Shown here in pieces: positions 1-7,453 of a stretch of DNA of 35,226 nucleotides. The notes below the pieces were generated by a model. That model did not search any database. It saw nothing but the letters and a program-made list of their open reading frames with translations, and was not told where the DNA came from. Position 1 is the first letter of the stretch, and each line of letters starts with the position of its first letter. The stretch is taken from NCBI GenBank assembly GCA_013286145.1, contig JABDGH010000022.1, forward strand, positions 1 to 35,226, read 5' to 3'. The position numbers and the translations under genes were made by a program. The stretch comes from Verrucomicrobiota bacterium (GTDB lineage Bacteria > Verrucomicrobiota > Verrucomicrobiia > Methylacidiphilales > UBA1321).

Positions 1-1
1 A

Positions 2-229
2 GGTAACGAAGGTTACAATGTTGCGACTGGCGAATATGTCGACCTGATCAAGGCCGGCGTCGTCGACCCGACCAAGGTGACCCGCACGGCGCTGCAAAAC
101 GCGGCTTCCATCAGCGGCTTGCTCCTCACGACCGAATGTGTCGTGACCGAGTTGCCGGAGAAGGAAAAGCCCGCAGCACCAGGTGGTGGCCATGGCGGCA
201 TGGGCGGTATGGGCGGAATGGACTACTAA
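2..229 (+). CDS. groEL: Chaperonin GroEL, C-terminal end (partial)
   Basis: This is the last 75 codons of a 60-kDa chaperonin, cut by the left edge. GroEL forms the double-ring ATP-driven folding chamber in the cytoplasm together with GroES. The visible part reads through the equatorial-domain C-terminus, with [19 protein letters not shown] followed by [21 protein letters not shown], which is highly conserved in the family. It ends in the usual disordered Gly-Met tail ([14 protein letters not shown]). A strong intrinsic terminator follows 36 bases after the stop, so this is the end of the transcription unit; groES may lie upstream but is outside the window. The identification is certain, but paralogue status (groEL1 or groEL2) cannot be judged from the tail. 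Confidence 0.95.
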   Translation, partial: GNEGYNVATGEYVDLIKAGVVDPTKVTRTALQNAASISGLLLTTECVVTELPEKEKPAAPGGGHGGMGGMGGMDY

Positions 230-264
230 TCCTGCCCGTTCCTATTGTTAACAAGGAACACTTC

Positions 265-296
265 AAAAGCCGGGCTGGAAACAGTCCGGCTTTTTT
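265..296 (+). terminator. Intrinsic terminator of groEL
   Basis: A 13-bp stem (265-277 with 282-294, one G-U pair) closes on a GAAA tetraloop at 278-281 and runs directly into six T residues at 291-296. The A-rich 5' foot pairs with part of the T tract. This is a textbook rho-independent terminator just after groEL. Confidence 0.92.
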
Positions 297-423
297 GTGC
301 ATGTGAGGCGTAAGTGGATGATTCAAAAGAATTAAAAATCGAAATCCCAAGTAGTTAATCTTATTAGAATCTTGCAAATCATATTCTCCTTGCCCAAACT
401 CTATCGTCCTATATTTTTAAAAC

Positions 424-807
424 GTGTTGCGTCAAATCAAAGATCAGAATGTGGTGATTGTGGAAGACAATCCTGAAGTCTGCCAATCACTCCATATTTA
501 TTTTAGCCAGCAAAACACGGTGCAGGCGTACGCCAGCGCCGAGGAGGCGATTGCCGCCGAATCCAATTTTCAAAGCACCAATGTTTTTATCATCGATTAC
601 AAACTTCCCGGCAAAAACGGGGTTGAACTTTTCCAGTACCTGCGGACCAAATACTTCGCAGCCAAGTATATTCTCATTACAGGCGAAATGAGTTATGACA
701 TGGCGGAAACAACGCGCCAGGTCGGTTTTGATGCACTCGTTCTTAAGCCTTTTGATTTTACGATTCTCGACGATAATATCTCCGCACTGATCACGACCTC
801 TGCTTGA
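424..807 (+). CDS. Single-domain response regulator (receiver), copy 1
   Basis: This 127-residue protein is a bare CheY-type receiver domain with no output domain. The phosphorylation set is complete: acidic pair E14-D15, phospho-acceptor D58 (in FIIDYKLPGKNG), the switch threonine T86 and lysine K108 in the LKPF motif. Such proteins act by docking on partners or relaying phosphate. The next gene (856) is a paralogue with the same spacing of all key residues, so the pair arose by duplication. The GTG start is at 424; TTG at 427 is an alternative. No clear Shine-Dalgarno site is seen. A loose -35/-10 pair (TTGCCC at 390, TATTTT at 412, 16-bp spacer) lies so close that the message could be leaderless, which is speculative. 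No sensor kinase gene is in the window, so the signal is unknown. Confidence 0.9.
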   Translation: MLRQIKDQNVVIVEDNPEVCQSLHIYFSQQNTVQAYASAEEAIAAESNFQSTNVFIIDYKLPGKNGVELFQYLRTKYFAAKYILITGEMSYDMAETTRQVGFDALVLKPFDFTILDDNISALITTSA

Positions 808-855
808 TCAAAAACGATCTTGTAGCGGTATGAATCATGCTGTGCTAACTCATAT

Positions 856-1299
856 ATGTTGAAAACAACCCAATCAGCCCACATCGTGATCGTGGAAGAT
901 AATGTCGAAGCTAACAATCTGCTTCGGGATTGGTTGAGGTTGCGTTTCGCCGTCACCTGTTTTTTGGATGCTGAATCGACCTTGCGGATTCTTCTCCCCA
1001 GCCAGGAACGGGTTGTTTTTCTGATCGATTACAATATGCCGGGTGATAACGGCATCGTGCTCAAGCAAAAGCTTGTACCCTTGTTTCCCGAGGCGAAATT
1101 TATCCTGATCAGCGGTCTCTTCGATGAGAAGCTGACCCAGGATGCGAAGGCCGCAGGTTTTGACGCGCTCATCCCCAAGCCCTTTGGAATGCCGACCATC
1201 ACTCAAAAAGTTGAGGAGTTGCTGGGCCTGAACCAAAAGGAAAGCCTGGTCGATATCGTCAAGCGCCAGAGCGGACGGTTGCTGGCGCAGGTGCTCTAA
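856..1299 (+). CDS. Single-domain response regulator (receiver), copy 2
   Basis: This 147-residue receiver domain is paralogous to the preceding gene. It has E14-D15, phospho-acceptor D58 (LIDYNMPGDNG), S86 at the Thr/Ser switch position and K108 in IPKPF. It carries about 25 extra C-terminal residues (LNQKESLVDIVKRQSGRL) that could form an extra helix, but no recognisable output domain. The 48-bp gap from copy 1 and 10-bp gap to the small zinc-ribbon gene suggest one transcript. The partner kinase and target are not in the window. The family call is secure; the role is unknown. Confidence 0.9.
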   Translation: MLKTTQSAHIVIVEDNVEANNLLRDWLRLRFAVTCFLDAESTLRILLPSQERVVFLIDYNMPGDNGIVLKQKLVPLFPEAKFILISGLFDEKLTQDAKAAGFDALIPKPFGMPTITQKVEELLGLNQKESLVDIVKRQSGRLLAQVL

Positions 1300-1309
1300 A
1301 CTCTTTTGC

Positions 1310-1537
1310 ATGGAACTTTCTTCGGTTCCCTTGCGTTGCCCCAGATGTCAGGCATTAGTCGTGGATCGTCGATCCTCCGTCTGTACAACTTGTCGTGTGG
1401 AACTGCCCAAGGGCTGGGTCATGACATCAGCGCAGGTCGCCAAAGTAGCGGCAATCGATCAAGAGATTCGGGCTGAACACGCTGCAGCCATGAAGGTGCT
1501 GAACAATCCCTGGACTCAGCCAGTCGACGCGCCTTGA
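1310..1537 (+). CDS. Small zinc-ribbon protein, unknown function
   Basis: This is a 75-residue protein with two CxxC knuckles, C10-P-R-C13 and C25-T-T-C28, spaced as in a minimal zinc ribbon that would bind one zinc ion. The remainder (about 38-62) is a predicted amphipathic helix rich in Ala and charged residues, ending in an unstructured tail. It begins 10 bases after the second receiver gene and is probably co-transcribed with it. It could be a protein- or nucleic-acid-binding accessory to the receivers, but nothing in the sequence proves that. I do not recognise a named family. The paired CxxC motifs and tight placement support a real gene. Confidence 0.65.
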   Translation: MELSSVPLRCPRCQALVVDRRSSVCTTCRVELPKGWVMTSAQVAKVAAIDQEIRAEHAAAMKVLNNPWTQPVDAP

Positions 1538-1552
1538 TTTTTCCAAGAGGGC

Positions 1553-1581
1553 CTCGTTCCCAGGTTGAACTTGAGGACGAG
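1553..1581. repeat. REP-like palindromic repeat, copy R1 (degenerate)
   Basis: A 29-base imperfect palindrome (CTCGTTCCCAGGTTGAACTT then GAGGACGAG). It belongs to the same family as R2 (1919-1947) and R3 (25426-25456). The deduced consensus has arms CTCGTTCCCAAGTT and AACTTGGGAACGAG around a central G. Confidence 0.75.
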
Positions 1582-1589
1582 ATAAAATT

Positions 1590-1882
1590 GTCATCCTGAG
1601 CGAAGCCGAGGCGAAAAGGATTGGTTGAGCTTGAGGCTTACCCGAGGCGCAGTCGAAGGACATGGCTTGATAAGCCCAAACGTGCAAGTGGCGTCACAAA
1701 GTTTCCAAGCACCAGAAGGGCTTCCCGCTTGTTGCTCATGCGAAAAAAAGAAAAGCCTTACGGGCAAATAAATCTTTTGCCATCTTTGGTTCCAGCCCGA
1801 GTTCGAACTGTATCCCTCGACTGCGGTTCGAGTTAATGATGCGCTCAAACAGACTTTCCGGCTCACCTCCGCTCGGGATGAC
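1590..1882. repeat. MITE-like nested palindromic element
   Basis: This segment begins GTCATCCTGAGCGAAG and ends with the near inverse complement (CTCCGCTCGGGATGAC at 1867-1882), giving imperfect terminal inverted repeats of about 16 bp. Further nested arms are visible: CGCAGTCGAAGGA near 1648-1660 against its complement near 1812-1824, and GGCTTA (1635) with TAAGCC (1671). It contains no convincing gene. It occupies most of the 1538-1961 gap and shares its GTCATCC-GAGC tips with the 139-bp elements at 22000 and 23842. It is most likely a decayed non-autonomous repeat. Confidence 0.6.
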
Positions 1883-1918
1883 GGATTAGTATAAAACGAG
1901 CTTTACAGAGATTTTGCC

Positions 1919-1947
1919 TTCACTCCCAAGTTGAACTTGGGAACGAG
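1919..1947. repeat. REP-like palindromic repeat, copy R2
   Basis: The core TCCCAAGTTGAACTTGGGA (1924-1942) is palindromic apart from its central base and is followed by the family's ACGAG end. It lies just past the stop of the minus-strand radical SAM gene. Together with R1 it brackets the larger palindromic element at 1590-1882. Confidence 0.8.
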
Positions 1948-1961
1948 AGAGAACTCCTAAA

Positions 1962-3629
1962 TCACGCTGCGGCCAACGCCTGATTTTCGCGGTCTTCCTC
2001 AACGCGACGAATCGAGTAGTTGGAAGACTGCATCTTGCCCTGGGTGCATTCACGCGCATAGGTGATGAGGTGATGCGCGACCATGGCGACCTGGAACATC
2101 GTTTCAACATTGCCCTGCTTGAGTTCGTTCCAGGCCATCTTCCAGAAGTGGCGGCGGTAATCGCTGCGGATGCCAACGCGCCAGATGATGCGGCGGAAAA
2201 TTCCCAAGGCGCGTTTGATATTGGGCCATGTGGCCTGAGTCATCGGATTCTTCGGCTTGATCCGGTTGGGGTAGGTATGAATCGCGTTGTAGGCATACCG
2301 GGAATAGAGCTCCTCGGGGCTGAAAATTTTGGCGATGACGCGCTGCCAGTTGCGCACCACGTTTTCGTAGGGTTGTAGAAAGACGATATTGGAGTCCCGA
2401 TTTTCCGCGTCATGCAAGACACGGTTTTCCTTCTCCAATCGCGTATAAAGCGCGGTATTGGGAAGAGCGTAGAGGATATTCACCGTCATAATCGGAATGC
2501 TGGAAATTTCCGCGAAATCGATCAGTGCCTGCGGAGTTTCATCCGTATCTGTGTCCAGTCCCATGATGATGCCCGAGGCCGCTTCGATTCCGTAGCGATT
2601 AACCGTCTGCACCGCCTCGAGAATAGGCATGCGCATGTTTTGGCCTTTCTTCATCGCCTTGAGCGCCTTGGGGTCGGGTGTTTCGATTCCAAAAAAACAA
2701 TTGGTGAAAAAGGCCTGCTGCATTTTTTCCAGAATGCGCGTGTGTCCGGCCATGTTGAGCGTTGCCTCGCAGGCCAGACGAACTTGGCAGTCGCGCCGTT
2801 TTTGCCATTCAATCAGGGCGTCCAGCAGACTCTCTGCTGCCTTGGGGTTGCCGATAAAATTATCATCGACGAAATAAACGGAAACGCATCCGCCATCGGC
2901 GAGTTCATCAAGCTCGCGCACGACCTGCTCCGGCGACTTGAGGCGCGGATTGCGGCCATAGAGGGAGGGGATGTCACAGAACTCGCAGGTGTAGGGGCAT
3001 CCGCTGGAAAATTGGACGGAGCCGAGTAGATAATCCCGGACGTTGATCCGATGATAGGCTGGCGTTGGAAAATCCGACATCGGCAGACGCTCGACTGTGC
3101 GGTAGATGATCTGCTGCTCGGGACGCTTGACCGTTTCATCGAGCCGCTGGAAAAGACGCAGGGTGGCATCGCCGGTTTCCCCACAATGGAGCAGATCGAC
3201 ATCCGGATAATAATCGGGTGCGGAAGAAACGGAAGGACCGCCCAGGGCGACGACCTTGCCCGCATCATGGGCGCGACGGGTGATATCGTGAATGCGATGC
3301 CGTTGGATGTGCATGCCTGAAATGAAGACAACATCGGCCCAGGCGAATTCTTCCGGTGTGACGCGCTGGATGTTCTCATCGACGAACTTGATTTCCCATT
3401 CCTCCGGAATCAGCGCGGCGATGACGAGGATGCCCTGCGGCGGCATGAAACCCTTCACGTCGCCCATGAGCGGGAAGGCGTGATTGAATGTGCCGAAGCT
3501 GTAACTGTACCGGGGAAAGGCGCAGAGAATACGCCGGCGGTTGCGCGGTTTGAAGCTGCGCAGGGCGGTAGATTCTGCGGATTCGGAAGATTCTGCCGAT
3601 TCAGGTGGGGCCAACATTTCAAGAGACAT
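1962..3629 (-). CDS. B12-binding radical SAM protein, HpnP-like (DUF4070 type)
   Basis: This 555-residue protein has an N-terminal cobalamin-binding-type fold (about 33-155, with RILCAFPRYSYSFGTF, MPPQGILVIAA, VVALGGP) followed by a radical SAM core. The cluster motif is C211-P-Y-T-C215-E-F-C218, and the SAM-binding GG-type stretch and TIM-barrel strands follow (FVDDNFIGN, GIETPDPKAL). The layout, FGTF opening and long C-terminal domain resemble the class B radical SAM methylases typified by hopanoid C-2 methylase HpnP. Members probably methylate an unactivated carbon using methylcobalamin. No hopanoid synthesis gene lies nearby, so the substrate is unproved. Residues 11-20 are a short Ser/Ala/Glu repeat encoded by near-identical GATTCTGC-type units, so the true start may be inside; conserved sequence begins near residue 33. 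It is transcribed away from uvrC. Confidence 0.85.
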   Translation of the reverse strand: MSLEMLAPPESAESSESAESTALRSFKPRNRRRILCAFPRYSYSFGTFNHAFPLMGDVKGFMPPQGILVIAALIPEEWEIKFVDENIQRVTPEEFAWADVVFISGMHIQRHRIHDITRRAHDAGKVVALGGPSVSSAPDYYPDVDLLHCGETGDATLRLFQRLDETVKRPEQQIIYRTVERLPMSDFPTPAYHRINVRDYLLGSVQFSSGCPYTCEFCDIPSLYGRNPRLKSPEQVVRELDELADGGCVSVYFVDDNFIGNPKAAESLLDALIEWQKRRDCQVRLACEATLNMAGHTRILEKMQQAFFTNCFFGIETPDPKALKAMKKGQNMRMPILEAVQTVNRYGIEAASGIIMGLDTDTDETPQALIDFAEISSIPIMTVNILYALPNTALYTRLEKENRVLHDAENRDSNIVFLQPYENVVRNWQRVIAKIFSPEELYSRYAYNAIHTYPNRIKPKNPMTQATWPNIKRALGIFRRIIWRVGIRSDYRRHFWKMAWNELKQGNVETMFQVAMVAHHLITYARECTQGKMQSSNYSIRRVEEDRENQALAAA

Positions 3630-3790
3630 AGCGGGACATACTTACCACAAGATCGTTCCCAACGCGAATGCTAAAGAAGCGATTGACGAGGAGGAACTTA
3701 AGTCAGGTGAGATGAAGCTGACACTTTATGAAACCCTATTCCTCGACAAGCGCAGGATGACGTTGGCGATGCCTTGTGGCATACTAAGGC

Positions 3791-5341
3791 ATGATTGCCG
3801 AGCGCCCCGATGTCATGCCCAAGGTGCGCGATTTGCCGCATAAGCCCGGCGTCTATCTTTTCAAGGATCGTTTTAATCGCGTTATCTACGTGGGGAAAGC
3901 GCGCGATTTGCAAAAGCGGGTCAGCCAGTATTTCCATCCCGCGCGACGACTCAAGGCAGATCGCAAGACCCAGGCGTTGATCGAGAGCATCTGGGATCTT
4001 GAAACCCACACCGTTAAGAGCGAACCCGAATCGCTGCTTCTCGAGGGTAAGCTCATCAAGGAATATCGTCCGCGCTACAACGTCAGTTTCCGGGACGACA
4101 AAAAATTCCTACTGGTGAGAGTGAATCTCAACGATCCGTTTCCGCGTTTTCAACTCACACGCATCAAGAAAGACGATGGAAGCCGCTATTTCGGGCCTTT
4201 TCCCCACTCGGGATCGTTGCGCAAAACGATGAGTCTATTGCGGCGAAAATTTCATCTGCGCACCTGCCGTCCCGAAATTCCCGGTGAGGTCGATTTCCGG
4301 CATTGTCTCCAGCACATCATTAAGAATTGTTCCGCGCCCTGCGTGAATAAAATTACCCGGGCCGGTTATCTTGCGCAGGTGAAACAGGCGTGTGAATTTC
4401 TCGATGGTGCCTCAGGCGAAATGCTGGCCGAATTCCGTGCCGAGATGAAGGCGGCTGCGGAGCGACTCGATTTTGAAAAAGCGGCTGAAATTCGCAATCT
4501 GCTGGATGATTTGCGCCGGACAACTCAACCGACAAAACGCTTCGCCCGGCAATTTGTCACGACCGTGCAACCGACCGGGGACATGCATGCCTTGCAGGAG
4601 GCGCTGGGCATGGCGGAGCCGCCTCAAATTATCGAGTGCTTTGACATATCGAACATTTCGACCACGCATAAAGTCGCGTCGATGGTCTGCTTCAGGGGTG
4701 GCAAGCCAGATCGCGAAAATTATCGTCGCTACCGGATTCGCACCGTGGAGGGGCAGGATGATTTTGCCAGCATGGCCGAGGTTGTGCGGCGGCGTTACTC
4801 GCGTGTGCTCAGCGATGGTATCCGTCGCCCCAGCCTCATCGTTGTCGATGGCGGCAAGGGTCAGCTCAGCAGTGCGCGACGTGAACTCGAAATACTCGGT
4901 CTGGGCGATCTTCCGATCATCGGGCTGGCCAAGGAGCGCGAGGAAATTTTCCGCCCCGGCAAAAGCGCACCGCTGGTGATCGACCATTCGTCGGGTGCGA
5001 TCCGGCTGCTCCAGCGCATTCGCGACGAGGCCCATCGTGTCGCCAATGGTTATCATCAGCTTCTGATGAAGCAGCGGATGAACGAGAGCGTTCTCGATGA
5101 ATGTCCTGGCATCAGTGAAAATCGGAAACGGCTGCTTTTGCGTCATTTCGGTTCCATCGAAAAATTGCGGAATGCGACAACCGTGGAAATCTGCGCCATT
5201 GAAGGAATCGGGCCGAAGATGGCTGGGACACTGGTCGATTTTTTCGCCAAGCTCAAACGGCGCGGCGCGCAGATCGATGAGGATGTCGGTGATGTGGATA
5301 CTGCCGAAGGAAACGAATCAGGAAAATTTTTTACCAGATAA
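3791..5341 (+). CDS. uvrC: Excinuclease ABC subunit C
   Basis: UvrC makes the dual incision in nucleotide excision repair, after UvrA/UvrB locate the lesion. Domains in order: GIY-YIG nuclease (18-95; PGVYLF, VIYVGKARDL), UvrB-binding UVR helix pair (about 212-245, AERLDFEKAAEIRNLLDDL), RNase H-like nuclease with triad D285 (ECFDISN), D353 (VVDGGKGQ) and H415 (DEAHRV), and two helix-hairpin-helix motifs (436-485; GISENRKRLLLRHFGS and GIGPKMAGTLV). At 516 residues it is well below the roughly 560-610 of typical homologues. The loss lies between the UVR motif and the RNase H core, where about 30 residues replace about 100. All catalytic residues are kept. ATG at 3791 is used; M9 (3815) is an alternative. 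The hydrolase gene follows 38 bp downstream. Confidence 0.95.
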   Translation: MIAERPDVMPKVRDLPHKPGVYLFKDRFNRVIYVGKARDLQKRVSQYFHPARRLKADRKTQALIESIWDLETHTVKSEPESLLLEGKLIKEYRPRYNVSFRDDKKFLLVRVNLNDPFPRFQLTRIKKDDGSRYFGPFPHSGSLRKTMSLLRRKFHLRTCRPEIPGEVDFRHCLQHIIKNCSAPCVNKITRAGYLAQVKQACEFLDGASGEMLAEFRAEMKAAAERLDFEKAAEIRNLLDDLRRTTQPTKRFARQFVTTVQPTGDMHALQEALGMAEPPQIIECFDISNISTTHKVASMVCFRGGKPDRENYRRYRIRTVEGQDDFASMAEVVRRRYSRVLSDGIRRPSLIVVDGGKGQLSSARRELEILGLGDLPIIGLAKEREEIFRPGKSAPLVIDHSSGAIRLLQRIRDEAHRVANGYHQLLMKQRMNESVLDECPGISENRKRLLLRHFGSIEKLRNATTVEICAIEGIGPKMAGTLVDFFAKLKRRGAQIDEDVGDVDTAEGNESGKFFTR

Positions 5342-5379
5342 AGCCAGGGCGATAAGCATCGCATTTTAATTTCGTCACC

Positions 5380-6306
5380 ATGCAAACAACCTGTGCTCGT
5401 CATGAATGGACTGCTCCCGACGGCGAAATCTTTTCCTACTCGATGTGGGTGGCCGGGTTGTCGGAAGATCAGTCCCCGGTTGCTATTGTTGTGGCGGTGC
5501 ATGGCTTAAGCGGTGCTGCGCTCGATTACGAACCGCTCGGCAGTTATTTGGCACGGCATCGCGTGGCGACCTTTGCGCTCGAATTACGCGGGCAGGGGAA
5601 TGATCCCCATCCGGCGCGGCGCGGGGATCTCGTGCAAATCGAAGATTGGTTCAGGGACTTGAGCGCCTTTTTGTCTTTGATCCGCTCCCGCTACCCCGGC
5701 ACACAAATCTATTACTATGGTGAGAGCATGGGTGCGGCTCTACTGACCCGTTTTTTGGCCCAGGCGCGGGAAGTCGAGCAACCGGCTGGGCTTGTCCTCG
5801 CTTCTCCTGTTGTCGCCCTGCAAGACCGACCGAGTTGGTGGCAGACGCAAGTCTTTCGTTTTTTACTGTGGGTTCGCCCCACTCATCGCATTGACGTGCG
5901 AAAATTCACCCGGCCCAAAGTGAACGAACCGCCGAAGCTCGTGACGCGAGACGAAGCACATCGTCGCTGGTTTGAAACCGCTCCGCACAAGCTCGACATC
6001 TTTACCGTCCGTTTCTTCAAATGTCTTCACGACCTGATTGACGGTTGCTTTGCTGCCGCATCAAAAATCAAGGTGCCTGTGCTGGTGATCTATGCCGCGA
6101 ACGACGTCTTTATTCCACCCATCCTGGTTGAGCAATTTTTCGCACGACTCGGCAGCAACGAAAAGGAACTCCGTTTTTTCCCCGAGTCGTACCACCTCCT
6201 GCTTCACGATCACGACAAGATGCAGGCGCTGGAATGCATCGAGGCATGGCTGCTGGGTCGTATTGAATCGATCTCCCGTCGCCAGGCTCAGGATGGCAGG
6301 GTTTAA
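5380..6306 (+). CDS. Alpha/beta hydrolase, monoacylglycerol lipase / serine aminopeptidase type
   Basis: This 308-residue protein matches the Hydrolase_4 (S33-like) group that includes monoacylglycerol lipases and lysophospholipases. Visible elements are the oxyanion-hole strand VVAVHGLSG (38-45), the nucleophile elbow G114-E-S116-M-G118, the acid D242 in YAANDVFIPP and H272 in ESYHLLLHD, giving a complete Ser-Asp-His triad. A lid-like insert lies at about 150-215. No signal peptide is seen, so it is probably cytoplasmic or membrane-peripheral. It follows uvrC by 38 bp and precedes a GT9 gene by 67 bp, all on the same strand; a shared operon is plausible without functional linkage. The substrate is unknown, with glycerolipids or lysophospholipids most likely. 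Confidence 0.85.
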   Translation: MQTTCARHEWTAPDGEIFSYSMWVAGLSEDQSPVAIVVAVHGLSGAALDYEPLGSYLARHRVATFALELRGQGNDPHPARRGDLVQIEDWFRDLSAFLSLIRSRYPGTQIYYYGESMGAALLTRFLAQAREVEQPAGLVLASPVVALQDRPSWWQTQVFRFLLWVRPTHRIDVRKFTRPKVNEPPKLVTRDEAHRRWFETAPHKLDIFTVRFFKCLHDLIDGCFAAASKIKVPVLVIYAANDVFIPPILVEQFFARLGSNEKELRFFPESYHLLLHDHDKMQALECIEAWLLGRIESISRRQAQDGRV

Positions 6307-6373
6307 AAAAGCATCGACTGGGTGACGAAAAGATTTCGCAAGAACGCGACTTGCCCTAACGTAAGTTCTTTCC

Positions 6374-7426
6374 ATGCGCATCCTGTTCATCAAGCCGAAG
6401 CACATCGGTGATTCGCTGATCCTGACGCCGACGATTGTGGCTGTGAAACAAGCCTGTCCCGATGCGGAAATCTGGGTGGCGGTGCGCCGTGGCTGTGAGG
6501 CGATTCTAGCCGGATGTCCTGAGATTGATCGCATTCTCACCCTGCCGGGCGTGGAAAAAACGGATCGACGCCCGGGCGATCTATGGCGGCAGGTGGAAGT
6601 TTTGCTCAGTCTCTGGAGTGTCAAATTCGATTATGTCTTCGAGCTGGGTGACGGACATCGTGCGCGCTTCGTGGCCATGCTGAGTCGGTCGAAACACCGC
6701 TATTCGGTCAAGACCACCAGCCCGTTAAAGCGGCTGGAGCAAAAACGGTTCACGGGCATGTCTTCCTTCGATTGGCAGACATGCCATCGCGTGGAGAAAG
6801 ATTTTTATTCCGTGGCAGAGTTTCTGCCCCTGGCCAAGCCGATACCACCGATGCGCTTTGAGCGGAAATTTGCGAAAAACTGGGCGAAAGGAAATTCCCT
6901 GTCCGATTTCTGTGTGGTGCAGATTGGAACGCGGCAGTCATTCAATCGGTGGAATAAGGAAGGTTGGCGCGACGTGTGCCGTCATCTGCTTGAGCGTTTT
7001 CAAAATGTGGTCATCTCCGCTGGCTCCGTCGATCATGAAAAAGAGGAGGCGCTCTGGCTGTTGCGGGAATTGGGCCCGCGCCTTTACTGCACGTTAGGCA
7101 AGATCACCTGGCCCGAGGTCGCGGGATTGCTTTACCGGGCGAAGCTCTACGTTGGCCTCAACACCGCTGCCATGCATCTGGCCGCCGCCTGTGAATGTCC
7201 GGTCGTTGCTCTCTTTGGGCCTTCCATCGAGGATCATTGGTATCCGTGGCAGGTGCCATACCGAATCGTGACGAGCGAAGGTTACCTCGCGGCGCAAAAT
7301 CCAGTGGAGCGTTACGCCCAGGTGAAACAACGATCCATGGATCAGATCCAGTCGCGCGACGTGATCGCTTCCTGCGATTCCCTGTTGAACGAGTTGAGCA
7401 CGGCAGCTGTGAGTGCACCGTCATAA
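6374..7426 (+). CDS. Glycosyltransferase family 9 (heptosyltransferase-like)
   Basis: This 350-residue protein has the GT-B fold signature of ADP-heptose:LPS heptosyltransferases. The N-terminal MRILFIKPKHIGDSL carries D13, equivalent to the catalytic Asp of WaaC. The C-terminal nucleotide-sugar site reads VGLNTAAMHLAAAC (260-273) followed by PVVALFGPS. In most family members the second site has Asp in a G-x-D-T/S-G motif; here it is N263 and the next Gly is Ala, so donor specificity may differ from heptose. It probably acts at the cytoplasmic face of the inner membrane in LPS core or other envelope glycan synthesis. No other LPS genes are adjacent. It converges with the minus-strand gene at 7454 with only 27 bp between. 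Confidence 0.85.
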   Translation: MRILFIKPKHIGDSLILTPTIVAVKQACPDAEIWVAVRRGCEAILAGCPEIDRILTLPGVEKTDRRPGDLWRQVEVLLSLWSVKFDYVFELGDGHRARFVAMLSRSKHRYSVKTTSPLKRLEQKRFTGMSSFDWQTCHRVEKDFYSVAEFLPLAKPIPPMRFERKFAKNWAKGNSLSDFCVVQIGTRQSFNRWNKEGWRDVCRHLLERFQNVVISAGSVDHEKEEALWLLRELGPRLYCTLGKITWPEVAGLLYRAKLYVGLNTAAMHLAAACECPVVALFGPSIEDHWYPWQVPYRIVTSEGYLAAQNPVERYAQVKQRSMDQIQSRDVIASCDSLLNELSTAAVSAPS

Positions 7427-7453
7427 TGATCCGAGTGTTTCCCTGGCGGAACC

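Noticed and set aside
2412-3029. Long plus-strand open frame (205 codons) opposite the radical SAM gene
   Set aside because: It lies wholly antisense to a gene with clear radical SAM motifs; its product has no recognisable domain and is explained by codon bias of the real gene.
4412-5146. Minus-strand frame of 244 codons within uvrC
   Set aside because: The plus strand encodes all UvrC catalytic residues across this interval. The antisense product has no family signature.
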